DNA of 13,662 nucleotides from Burkholderiales bacterium. GTDB taxonomy: Bacteria; Pseudomonadota; Gammaproteobacteria; Burkholderiales; Burkholderiaceae. The notes below the pieces were generated by a model, which had not been told where the DNA came from, ran no database searches, and saw nothing but the letters and a program-made list of their open reading frames with translations. Location: the NCBI GenBank assembly GCA_947372535.1, contig CANBUA010000113.1, positions 1 through 13,662 of the forward strand. The letters are read 5' to 3'. Below are positions 6,604 through 13,662 of this stretch, one piece after another. Position 1 is the first letter of the stretch. The number at the start of each line of letters is the position of its first letter. A program made the translations under genes and the position numbers.

Positions 6604-6975
6604 ATGTCACTGACCAAAGGCAACCAGATCCTGACCCTCACGGGCCTGCGTTTCGACGCGAACTTGGGGATCCTGGCCAACGAGCTGACGACGCCTCAGC
6701 CCATCCGCGTCGATGCCGAGCTCAACATGGGCAGCCAGCCCCTGCTGCCGCATGACGACGAGATCATGAACGTGCTCGACTACCGCCGCGTGCGCGCCAT
6801 CATCATCGAGGACTGCACCGCCGTGCATGTCAACCTGCTTGAGACGCTGATCGGCAAGCTCTGCAAGCGCCTGATGGAGCTGCCCGGCGTGCTGGGTGTG
6901 CGCGTGAAAATCGCCAAGCTGGAGATCTTTGACGATTGCGAAGTGGCCATCCGCATGGAGACCGGGCAGTGGTGA
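6604..6975 (+). CDS. folB: Dihydroneopterin aldolase / epimerase family protein (FolB/FolX)
   Basis: Member of the FolB/FolX fold family acting on 7,8-dihydroneopterin or its triphosphate. The 123 residues match the usual length of about 120. Key positions are visible: G22 and E27 in L-G-I-L-A-N-E (aligned with the E. coli FolB Glu22 region), Y60 in L-D-Y-R-R-V, E80 in N-L-L-E-T-L, and K105 in K-I-A-K-L-E-I-F. After the lysine, FolB usually has K-P-x-A whereas E. coli FolX has D-K-L-H-A; this protein has A-K-L-E-I, which leans towards FolX. The aldolase call (folate) is the family default; the epimerase role (monapterin) is the alternative, strengthened by the FolM-like gene 18 bases upstream. 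AAGG eight bases before the ATG is a weak ribosome binding site. A candidate terminator follows. Confidence 0.83.
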   Translation: MSLTKGNQILTLTGLRFDANLGILANELTTPQPIRVDAELNMGSQPLLPHDDEIMNVLDYRRVRAIIIEDCTAVHVNLLETLIGKLCKRLMELPGVLGVRVKIAKLEIFDDCEVAIRMETGQW

Positions 6976-6980
6976 TGGCA

Positions 6981-7010
6981 CCCGCCTGATCGGGCGCGGG
7001 CTTGTATTTT
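6981..7010 (+). terminator. Candidate intrinsic terminator after the pterin genes
   Basis: CCCGC (6981-6985) and GCGGG (6996-7000) form a short GC-only stem around a 10-base loop, followed at once by CTTGTATTTT (7001-7010), a T-rich run unusual in this GC-rich window. It begins five bases after the FolB/FolX-like stop and would separate the pterin genes from ttcA. The short stem makes it weak to moderate. Confidence 0.5.
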
Positions 7011-7055
7011 CGGACTGGGCAACCCGCCATCGCCCAGATCGGCGAAAATGCCGGG

Positions 7056-8063
7056 ATGAACGACGCCGTCTCCCCCCAGATCCTCGACACGCCCGCTGAC
7101 TTGCCCGCCGCTTTGCCTGCCGATGCGCACGCGCAGGACAAAAAGCTCGCCTTCGAGAAGAACAAGCTCAGCAAACGCCTGCACCGCCAGGTTGGCCAGG
7201 CCGTCACTGACTTCAACATGATCGAGCCGGGCGACAAGGTCATGGTCTGCATGTCCGGCGGCAAGGACAGCTACGCCATGCTGGACATCCTGATGAACCT
7301 GCAGAAGCGGGCGCCGGTGTCCTTCGAGATCGTGGCGGTCAACTTGGACCAGAAGCAGCCAGGCTTCCCGGAGCATGTGCTGCCCGAGTATCTGACCAAG
7401 GTCGGCGTGCCCTTCCGCATCGAAGAGCAGGACACCTACAGCGTCGTCAAGCGCGTGATCCCTGAAGGCAAGACCACCTGCAGCCTGTGTTCGCGCCTGC
7501 GCCGGGGCATCCTCTACCGCGTGGCCACTGAGCTCGGTTGCACCAAGATCGCCCTGGGCCACCACCGCGATGACATGCTTCAGACCCTGTTCATGAACAT
7601 GTTCTTCGGCTCCACGCTCAAGGGCATGCCGCCCAAGCTCGTGACCGACAACGGCGAGCACGTGGTGATCCGCCCCATGGCCTATTGCGCTGAAAAAGAC
7701 CTGGCCACCTACGCGGAGCACCGCGAGTTCCCCATCATCCCGTGCAACCTCTGCGGCAGCCAGGACGGCCTGCAACGCCAGCACATGCGCGAGATGATCA
7801 ACGAGTGGGACCGTAAATTCCCAGGCCGTGTGGACAACATGTTCACCGCGCTGTCCAACGTCGTGCCCTCGCACCTGATGGACCGCAAGCTCTACCCTTT
7901 CACCACGATCCAGTCCACGGGCAGCCCTGTCGCCGGTGGTGACATCGCTTTTGACGAAGATGACGGCTGTGGCGCGCCATCGGGCGGTGCCACCGCCACC
8001 ATCTCGCTCAAAAGCCTTCGCCCGGCCGTCACCAAGCCGGACGAAGACGACGTCATCGACTGA
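7056..8063 (+). CDS. ttcA: tRNA 2-thiocytidine(32) synthetase TtcA
   Basis: ATP-dependent, iron-sulfur-dependent thiolation of cytidine 32 in a subset of tRNAs; cytoplasmic. The 335 residues include the PP-loop S-G-G-K-D-S (67-72). Cluster-binding cysteines are C142 and C145 (C-S-L-C-S-R) and C230 (P-C-N-L-C-G-S), matching E. coli C122, C125 and C213. L-G-H-H-R-D-D (168-173) and the block L-F-M-N-M-F-F-G are also family hallmarks. It is slightly longer than E. coli TtcA (311), with about 35 Ala/Pro-rich residues at the front and an acidic tail (D-E-D-D repeated around 300-303 and 329-332). The frame opens at a TTG at 7002, but that would translate the terminator T-run; the ATG at 7056 gives M-N-D-A-V and is preferred. 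The lipoprotein gene follows after 23 bases. Confidence 0.96.
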   Translation: MNDAVSPQILDTPADLPAALPADAHAQDKKLAFEKNKLSKRLHRQVGQAVTDFNMIEPGDKVMVCMSGGKDSYAMLDILMNLQKRAPVSFEIVAVNLDQKQPGFPEHVLPEYLTKVGVPFRIEEQDTYSVVKRVIPEGKTTCSLCSRLRRGILYRVATELGCTKIALGHHRDDMLQTLFMNMFFGSTLKGMPPKLVTDNGEHVVIRPMAYCAEKDLATYAEHREFPIIPCNLCGSQDGLQRQHMREMINEWDRKFPGRVDNMFTALSNVVPSHLMDRKLYPFTTIQSTGSPVAGGDIAFDEDDGCGAPSGGATATISLKSLRPAVTKPDEDDVID

Positions 8064-8072
8064 CCCTGACCC

Positions 8073-8078
8073 GAAAGG
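8073..8078 (+). promoter_or_regulatory. Ribosome binding site GAAAGG for the DUF4136 lipoprotein
   Basis: GAAAGG lies eight bases before the ATG at 8087, in the 23-base gap after ttcA. It supports translation from a shared transcript and the ATG start used here. Confidence 0.6.
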
Positions 8079-8086
8079 CCTGCACC

Positions 8087-8800
8087 ATGTTGTTGTCCCT
8101 GCGCACTGCCAACCACCGTCCGCTCGCGGCCTCGAGCACCAAGCGCCGCCTCAGACTGGTGCTGGCGCTGGCGGCCAGCGCGCTGCTGCTGCAACTGACG
8201 GGCTGCGCCAACATGGGCAAGGTGGGGGCGGATGTGTCCAGCTATGGGCAATGGCCGGCTGACCTCGTTCATCAAAAATACGTCTTCGAGCGCCTGCCTT
8301 CACAGCAGGCCCAGGCTGATTTCCAGTCGCGCGTCGAGGCGGCGGCCGCGCCCATGCTGGCGCGCAAAGGCTTCGTCAAGGTGGCCTCGCCCGACCAGGC
8401 CGATGTGCTGGTGCAGGTGGCCTCGCAATCGCGCCTGTATGAAGACCCCTACCGCTTCCGCAACGATGGCCGCTTCTTCGGCGGCTTCGGTTTTGGCGGC
8501 CTGTGGGGTGGCGGACGCGGCGGCGGCATCGGACTGGGCATCAGCATGGAGCCGGCACAAACGCAGATGCAGGTCGATGTGCTGATCCGCGATCGCCGCA
8601 CCAACCAGACGCTGTATGAAACGCATGCCGTGCACGAACGCTACGGCAGTGCGTCCGAGAGCACCATGCCCTATTTGTTCGAAGCGGCTTTGCTCGACTT
8701 TCCGGCGCAGGCCATCAGCCCGCGCCGCGTGCTGATCGATGTGCCCTCATCGACGCCAGCCCCTGTCGCAGCGACGGCCGCACCGGCACCCAAACCATAA
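8087..8800 (+). CDS. DUF4136-family lipoprotein
   Basis: Predicted outer-membrane or periplasmic lipoprotein of unknown role. The 237-residue product has an N-terminal basic stretch (K-R-R-L-R, 19-23), a hydrophobic core (24-36) and a lipobox L-T-G-C with the lipidated cysteine at C40, a rather long signal peptide. The DUF4136-like part runs from about 50 to 215: Y-V-F-E-R-L near the start, A-D-V-L-V-Q-V in the middle, and V-D-V-L-I-R-D-R-R-T-N-Q-T-L-Y-E-T near 165-180. A Gly-rich patch at about 128-147 (F-G-G-F-G-F-G-G-L-W-G-G-G) interrupts the domain, as is common in this family. The tail is Ala/Pro-rich. It lies between ttcA (23 bases) and glmU (21 bases) on the same strand, so read-through transcription is likely. 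The family call rests on pattern memory. Confidence 0.8.
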   Translation: MLLSLRTANHRPLAASSTKRRLRLVLALAASALLLQLTGCANMGKVGADVSSYGQWPADLVHQKYVFERLPSQQAQADFQSRVEAAAAPMLARKGFVKVASPDQADVLVQVASQSRLYEDPYRFRNDGRFFGGFGFGGLWGGGRGGGIGLGISMEPAQTQMQVDVLIRDRRTNQTLYETHAVHERYGSASESTMPYLFEAALLDFPAQAISPRRVLIDVPSSTPAPVAATAAPAPKP

Positions 8801-8821
8801 AAACTTGAGTTGTTCTTCGAC

Positions 8822-10225
8822 ATGTCCTTGTCCATCGTGATCATGGCTGCGGGTAAAGGCACCCGCATGAAATCGGCCCTGCCCAAAGTCCTGCACCGCA
8901 TCGCCGGGCGGCCCATGTTGTCGCACGTGATCGCCACTTGCGACACGCTGCAGGCGCAACGCCTGATCGTGGTCACCGGCCACGGCGCCGAGCTGGTTGA
9001 AACCGGCATGCGCCAGGCTCATCCACAAGCGCCTTTGAGCTTCGTGCGCCAGGAGCCCCAACTGGGCACTGGCCATGCGGTTCAACAGGCGATTCCGCTG
9101 CTGCCCGATGAAGGGATCACCTTGATCCTCAATGGCGATGTGCCCCTGATCGAAGCGGCCACCGCGCGCCAACTGGTGCAAGCCTGCGGCGGCGAGCAAC
9201 TGGCGCTCTTGACCATCCATTTGCAAGACCCGACGGGCTATGGCCGCATCGTGCGTGATGCCTCGGGCGAGCAGGTGCAAGCCATCGTCGAGCACAAGGA
9301 CGCCAGCGATGCGCAACGCGCCATCGGCGAGGTCTACACCGGCATGATGGCCGCGCCCACCGCCTGGCTCAAGCAGGCGCTGGCCGGCCTCACCAACGAC
9401 AACGCCCAGGGCGAGTACTACCTGACCGACATCGTGGCCCGCGCCGTGCGCGACGGCCTCAAGGTGGTGGCCGCCCAGCCGCGTGACGAGGTCGAGGTGC
9501 TGGGCGTCAACAGCCCCGTGCAGTTGGCCGATCTGGAGCGCCGCCACCAGCGCGCCCAGGCCGAGCGCCTGATGAACGAGGGCGTGCGCCTGATGGACCC
9601 GGCCCGCTTCGACCTGCGCGGCACCTTGCAATGCGGCCAGGACGTGGACATCGACGTCAACTGCATCTTCGAAGGCCAGGTCAGCCTGGGTGACAACGTC
9701 AAAGTGGGCGCGAACTGCGTGATCCGCAACGCGCAGATCCAGGCCGGCGTGGTCATTCACCCCTTCACGCACATTGATGGCGACCAGGACGGCGCCACGG
9801 TCGGCGCGAGTTCCATCATTGGCCCCTTCGCCCGCCTGCGCCCCGGCGCCGTGCTGGGCAGGGGCGTGCACATCGGCAACTTCGTCGAGGTCAAGAACAG
9901 CACCCTGGCCGATGGCGCCAAGGCCAACCACCTGGCCTACCTGGGCGATGCGACCGTGGGTGAGCGCGTGAACTTTGGCGCCGGCAGCATCACGGCCAAC
10001 TACGACGGCGCCAACAAGCACCGCACCGTGATCGGCAACGACGTGCACGTGGGCTCGAACTGCGTGCTGATCGCGCCGATCACCCTGGGTGATGGCGCCA
10101 CCATCGGCGGCGGCAGCACCTTGAGCAAGGATGCGCCGGCTGGTCAGTTGACGGTGGCACGTGGCAAGGCGCTCAGCCTGCCCGGTTGGAAGCGCCCCGC
10201 CAAATTGACCAAGAGCGCCACCTGA
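8822..10225 (+). CDS. glmU: Bifunctional UDP-GlcNAc pyrophosphorylase / glucosamine-1-phosphate acetyltransferase GlmU
   Basis: Makes UDP-GlcNAc from glucosamine-1-phosphate, acetyl-CoA and UTP, the last two steps of the precursor pathway for peptidoglycan and lipid A; cytoplasmic trimer. The 467 residues fit the family (E. coli 456). The N-terminal uridyltransferase begins [16 protein letters not shown] and continues P-K-V-L-H (21-25); the metal-binding aspartate is D106 in L-N-G-D-V-P-L. From about residue 260 the left-handed beta-helix shows hexapeptide repeats, with catalytic H370 in N-H-L-A-Y-L-G-D (equivalent to E. coli H363) and the G-S-I-T-A-N-Y-D-G block after it. The ATG at 8822 gives the standard N-terminus; only weak Shine-Dalgarno pairing is visible. 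The preceding lipoprotein stop is 21 bases away. glmS lies 1.6 kb downstream, separated by two genes. Confidence 0.97.
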   Translation: MSLSIVIMAAGKGTRMKSALPKVLHRIAGRPMLSHVIATCDTLQAQRLIVVTGHGAELVETGMRQAHPQAPLSFVRQEPQLGTGHAVQQAIPLLPDEGITLILNGDVPLIEAATARQLVQACGGEQLALLTIHLQDPTGYGRIVRDASGEQVQAIVEHKDASDAQRAIGEVYTGMMAAPTAWLKQALAGLTNDNAQGEYYLTDIVARAVRDGLKVVAAQPRDEVEVLGVNSPVQLADLERRHQRAQAERLMNEGVRLMDPARFDLRGTLQCGQDVDIDVNCIFEGQVSLGDNVKVGANCVIRNAQIQAGVVIHPFTHIDGDQDGATVGASSIIGPFARLRPGAVLGRGVHIGNFVEVKNSTLADGAKANHLAYLGDATVGERVNFGAGSITANYDGANKHRTVIGNDVHVGSNCVLIAPITLGDGATIGGGSTLSKDAPAGQLTVARGKALSLPGWKRPAKLTKSAT

Positions 10226-10287
10226 AGTGCCATACACGGCCGCCCGCTAAGATGTGCATCATGGCGGCCAAGCCGCAGCCCCGTGCC

Positions 10288-10292
10288 AGGAA
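10288..10292 (+). promoter_or_regulatory. Ribosome binding site AGGAA fixing a GTG start
   Basis: AGGAA lies nine bases before the GTG at 10302 and selects that start, which begins the J domain directly (N-H-Y-E-R-L). The frame stays open to an earlier GTG at 10254 that has no such site and would add 16 unconserved residues. Confidence 0.65.
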
Positions 10293-10301
10293 TCCCTTGT
10301 T

Positions 10302-11174
10302 GTGAACCACTACGAGCGTCTGAAGGTCTCTCCCGAAGCCCCGCCCGAAGTCATCCGGGCGGCTTATCGGGCCCTGGCCGCCAAGATGCACCCGGACCGC
10401 AAGGTGGGTGACAGCGGCCCTGGTGACAAGCTGCACGAAGACATGGCCGCGCTCAATGCCAGCTACCTGGTGTTGATGGACTCCAAAGCCCGCACCGAAT
10501 ACGACCAATGGCTGGCCGAAGAGGCCTTGCGGGTCAAGCTCGCTTCTCAGTCGCCCGCTGGCGAATCACGTTGGGGCTTGCCACGTCGGCGCTCGCCGGT
10601 GGTGACCGAGCCCTCGCGGGAAGAGGCGCCCGACACACGGGTCGACATGGCGTGGTCAACGGGCAGCGCCTCGCTTTTGCCACCGCCCTGGTTCAAAGAA
10701 CCCAAGTGGATGATCGCCCTGGGCTGCTCCTTTTTGCTGGCCCTGGGTGGCACGATCTGGGGCGCCTTGCAACAGGTTCAACACCTGGAACTGGGCACCT
10801 TGCCGGCAGTAGTGCGTGACCGCCTGCCACCACCACCGGGCTATCCCCCTCCCACATCGGAGGGCCAGCAAGACAGCGGCGCTGCCTCCGAGCCTGCCTT
10901 GTCGCCCCAGCAAATGGCCCACATGAGCGACAGTGAACTGCTGGCGGCCATGCCTCAGTTGCTGGAGGGCGAGAAGTCATCTGCCGGCCAGTCAGCCAAG
11001 ACTGACCCGATGAGCGCGGTGGATGCGGCCATCGAGAACGCCGGCAAGGTGGCGGTGGCGGCACCCAAGTCACCGGCCTTGGAGATGCCTACCGGCCATC
11101 ACCTGCTGGACGGCCAACCTTTGACGCTCCAACTGGCGCCGCTCAAGCTGCCACCGCACGGCCGATCCAAGTAA
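10302..11174 (+). CDS. J-domain protein with one central membrane helix and proline-rich tail
   Basis: Predicted DnaK co-chaperone of unusual build; no named family recognised beyond the J domain. From the GTG at 10302 the product is 290 residues. The J domain covers about 1-70: N-H-Y-E-R-L-K-V-S at the start, a basic helix II (A-A-Y-R-A-L-A-A-K), the invariant H30-P-D32 tripeptide, and a final helix with Y-D-Q-W. A linker (80-130) rich in Arg, Ser and Pro follows. One hydrophobic segment (about 136-156, W-M-I-A-L-G-C-S-F-L-L-A-L-G-G) predicts an inner-membrane anchor. The rest (about 170-290) contains P-P-P-P-G-Y-P-P-P and Gln/Ala/Ser-rich sequence without a known domain, presumably periplasmic. 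There are no Gly/Phe or zinc-finger regions, so it is not DnaJ or CbpA. It follows glmU after 76 bases; a palindrome starts right after its stop. Confidence 0.82.
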   Translation: MNHYERLKVSPEAPPEVIRAAYRALAAKMHPDRKVGDSGPGDKLHEDMAALNASYLVLMDSKARTEYDQWLAEEALRVKLASQSPAGESRWGLPRRRSPVVTEPSREEAPDTRVDMAWSTGSASLLPPPWFKEPKWMIALGCSFLLALGGTIWGALQQVQHLELGTLPAVVRDRLPPPPGYPPPTSEGQQDSGAASEPALSPQQMAHMSDSELLAAMPQLLEGEKSSAGQSAKTDPMSAVDAAIENAGKVAVAAPKSPALEMPTGHHLLDGQPLTLQLAPLKLPPHGRSK

Positions 11175-11190
11175 GCCTCAGGCCTGAGGC
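11175..11190. terminator. Perfect 16-base palindrome between convergent genes (possible bidirectional terminator)
   Basis: GCCTCAGGCCTGAGGC begins immediately after the J-protein stop and contains the stop codon of the Lrp/AsnC gene. As RNA it folds to a 6-bp stem with a GGCC loop in either direction. There is no T-tract, so termination is plausible from position rather than shown. Confidence 0.45.
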
Positions 11191-11678
11191 AAAGGCAGCG
11201 CCGTGCCGAACTTGGCCCGCTTGACCGCGAAGAAGGTGCGCACATTGCGCACGCCCAGGCCCACCGTGAACAAGCGCAAGGCCAGCGCCTGGTAGCCCGC
11301 CATGTCGTGCACGGCCACCACCAGCATGAAATCCGGCCCGGGCGAGACCCGCCAGCATTGCTGGACCTCGGCGTCCTGCACGGCATGGTGCTCGAAGCGC
11401 GCCATGGCTTCCTCGGTCTGCACCTCCAGGCTGACTTCGATCAAGGCTTGCAGGCCCGCGCCCAGGGCTTGGCGCACCTTGTCCGCCGAGACGATGGCCA
11501 CCTGCGCCTCGATCCAACCTTCTTCGCGCAGGCGCTTGACCCGCCGGTGGCAGGTGGCCGGCGACACATGGGCTGCATCGGCCAGTGCCTGGTTGGACAA
11601 GGTGGCGTCGTGCTGAAGCAAATCAAGCAAGCGCAAATCGCTGGCATCCAATTGGTGATTAATGTCTATCGTTTTCAT
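11178..11678 (-). CDS. Lrp/AsnC-family transcriptional regulator
   Basis: DNA-binding regulator of the feast/famine family, usually an octamer of dimers responding to an amino acid or other small ligand. The 166 residues match the family (150-170). The N-terminal winged helix-turn-helix spans about 10-70: L-D-A-S-D-L-R-L-L-D-L-L-Q, then L-S-N-Q-A-L-A-D-A-A-H-V-S-P-A-T-C-H-R-R-V-K-R-L, with G-W-I at the wing. The C-terminal RAM ligand domain (about 75-155) has E-V-S-L-E-V, a central Q-Q-C-W-R-V-S-P-G-P-D-F-M-L-V-V-A-V-H-D, and V-R-N-V-R-T-F-F-A-V-K. The gene is divergent from glmS across 131 AT-rich bases; a dyad covers its start codon, suggesting autoregulation. No Shine-Dalgarno sequence is visible. 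The ligand is unknown. It converges on the J-protein gene with a three-base gap. Confidence 0.92.
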   Translation of the reverse strand: MKTIDINHQLDASDLRLLDLLQHDATLSNQALADAAHVSPATCHRRVKRLREEGWIEAQVAIVSADKVRQALGAGLQALIEVSLEVQTEEAMARFEHHAVQDAEVQQCWRVSPGPDFMLVVAVHDMAGYQALALRLFTVGLGVRNVRTFFAVKRAKFGTALPLPQA

Positions 11679-11696
11679 CGATGTTTTGGATGAAAA
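11672..11696. promoter_or_regulatory. Perfect dyad TTTTCATC-N9-GATGAAAA over the Lrp/AsnC start: candidate operator
   Basis: TTTTCATC (11672-11679) and GATGAAAA (11689-11696) are exact 8-base inverted copies separated by 9 bases, placing the half-sites about 17 bp centre to centre. The left arm contains the regulator's start codon (11676-11678). An inner palindrome CATCGATG (11676-11683) overlaps it. Position and symmetry fit an autoregulatory Lrp-type site. Binding is inferred. Confidence 0.45.
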
Positions 11697-11809
11697 TTTC
11701 TCTTCATGGGGTTAGGGATTGAATTAAATCACATATTGAATGATTTTGAAATAAATTAACATAGCCTTAGGCTTAGCATCCGCCCATTGATCAGGCTGGA
11801 GCAAATTTC
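11679..11809. promoter_or_regulatory. AT-rich divergent control region between the Lrp/AsnC gene and glmS
   Basis: These 131 bases are far richer in A+T than the rest of the window, especially 11690-11762. ATTGAAT is repeated at 11718-11724 and 11735-11741 (17-base period), followed by a related ATTTTGAAAT (11743-11752). AGCCT-T-AGGCT (11763-11773) is a perfect short dyad. Several TTGAAT/TTGAAA hexamers could be -35 elements for glmS, but none pairs cleanly with a -10. GGAG (11798-11801), eight bases before the glmS ATG, is the ribosome binding site. I see no glmS ribozyme; the leader is too short. Confidence 0.55.

Positions 11810-13662
<1,853 letters not shown>

Noticed and set aside
6780..7874. 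364-residue minus-strand frame opposite folB and ttcA
   Set aside because: Shadow frame. TtcA motifs (PP-loop and cluster cysteines) prove the plus frame; the minus product is His/Val/Asp/Gly-rich noise.
8747..10237. 496-residue minus-strand frame, longer than glmU itself
   Set aside because: Antisense shadow: the repetitive hexapeptide coding of GlmU in GC-rich codons keeps the opposite frame open. Composition is His/Ala/Val/Gly-rich with no domain.
11699..11809. glmS ribozyme/riboswitch
   Set aside because: The leader is short and AT-rich with no extended GC-paired core. The ribozyme is known mainly from Gram-positive bacteria; DNA-level regulation is the better reading.

Overview
The window is a gene-dense, GC-rich stretch of bacterial chromosome that reads as Gram-negative and most likely betaproteobacterial (order Burkholderiales, Comamonadaceae/Sphaerotilaceae type). 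The grounds are LpxC (lipid A), an outer-membrane TpsB transporter, a DUF4136 lipoprotein, a PrpE-type acyl-CoA synthetase, and a series of methyltransferase, short-chain reductase, dihydroneopterin-aldolase-like and TtcA genes that I recall as typical of that order. The taxonomic call is inference from protein resemblance. There are no tRNA or rRNA genes, no insertion sequences and no CRISPR arrays. The longest non-coding stretches are about 130-140 bases, and both are divergent promoter regions.

Layout. 1-914 (-): N-terminal half of a propionyl-CoA synthetase, cut by the window edge. 1016-1201 (-): 61-residue two-helix membrane protein just downstream of lpxC. 1223-2158 (-): lpxC. 2301-4486 (+): a two-gene secretion locus, a TpsB/ShlB-type outer-membrane transporter followed by a small secreted cysteine-motif protein. 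4508-5701 (-): MidA-like methyltransferase, converging on the secretion locus. 5758-6975 (+): pteridine-reductase-like SDR and a FolB/FolX-like protein, probably one pterin operon. 7056-10225 (+): ttcA, a DUF4136 lipoprotein and glmU. 10302-11174 (+): membrane-anchored J-domain protein. 11178-11678 (-): Lrp/AsnC regulator. 11810-window end (+): glmS, missing roughly its last ten codons.

How the genes fit together. GlmS makes glucosamine-6-phosphate and GlmU makes UDP-GlcNAc, the precursor of peptidoglycan and lipid A. LpxC, about 7 kb away, performs the committed step of lipid A synthesis from acylated UDP-GlcNAc. The SDR and FolB/FolX-like genes point to reduced pterins, either folate or tetrahydromonapterin. 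The Lrp/AsnC gene is divergent from glmS across an unusually AT-rich region with a perfect 8-bp dyad over the regulator's own start codon, which suggests autoregulation and possibly control of glmS.

The most promising little-described element is the TpsB transporter paired with a 172-residue secreted protein carrying two C-T-P-K-x3-L-x-C motifs instead of the usual giant TpsA exoprotein. The J-domain protein with one central membrane helix and a proline-rich tail is second. Most of the rest is ordinary core metabolism.
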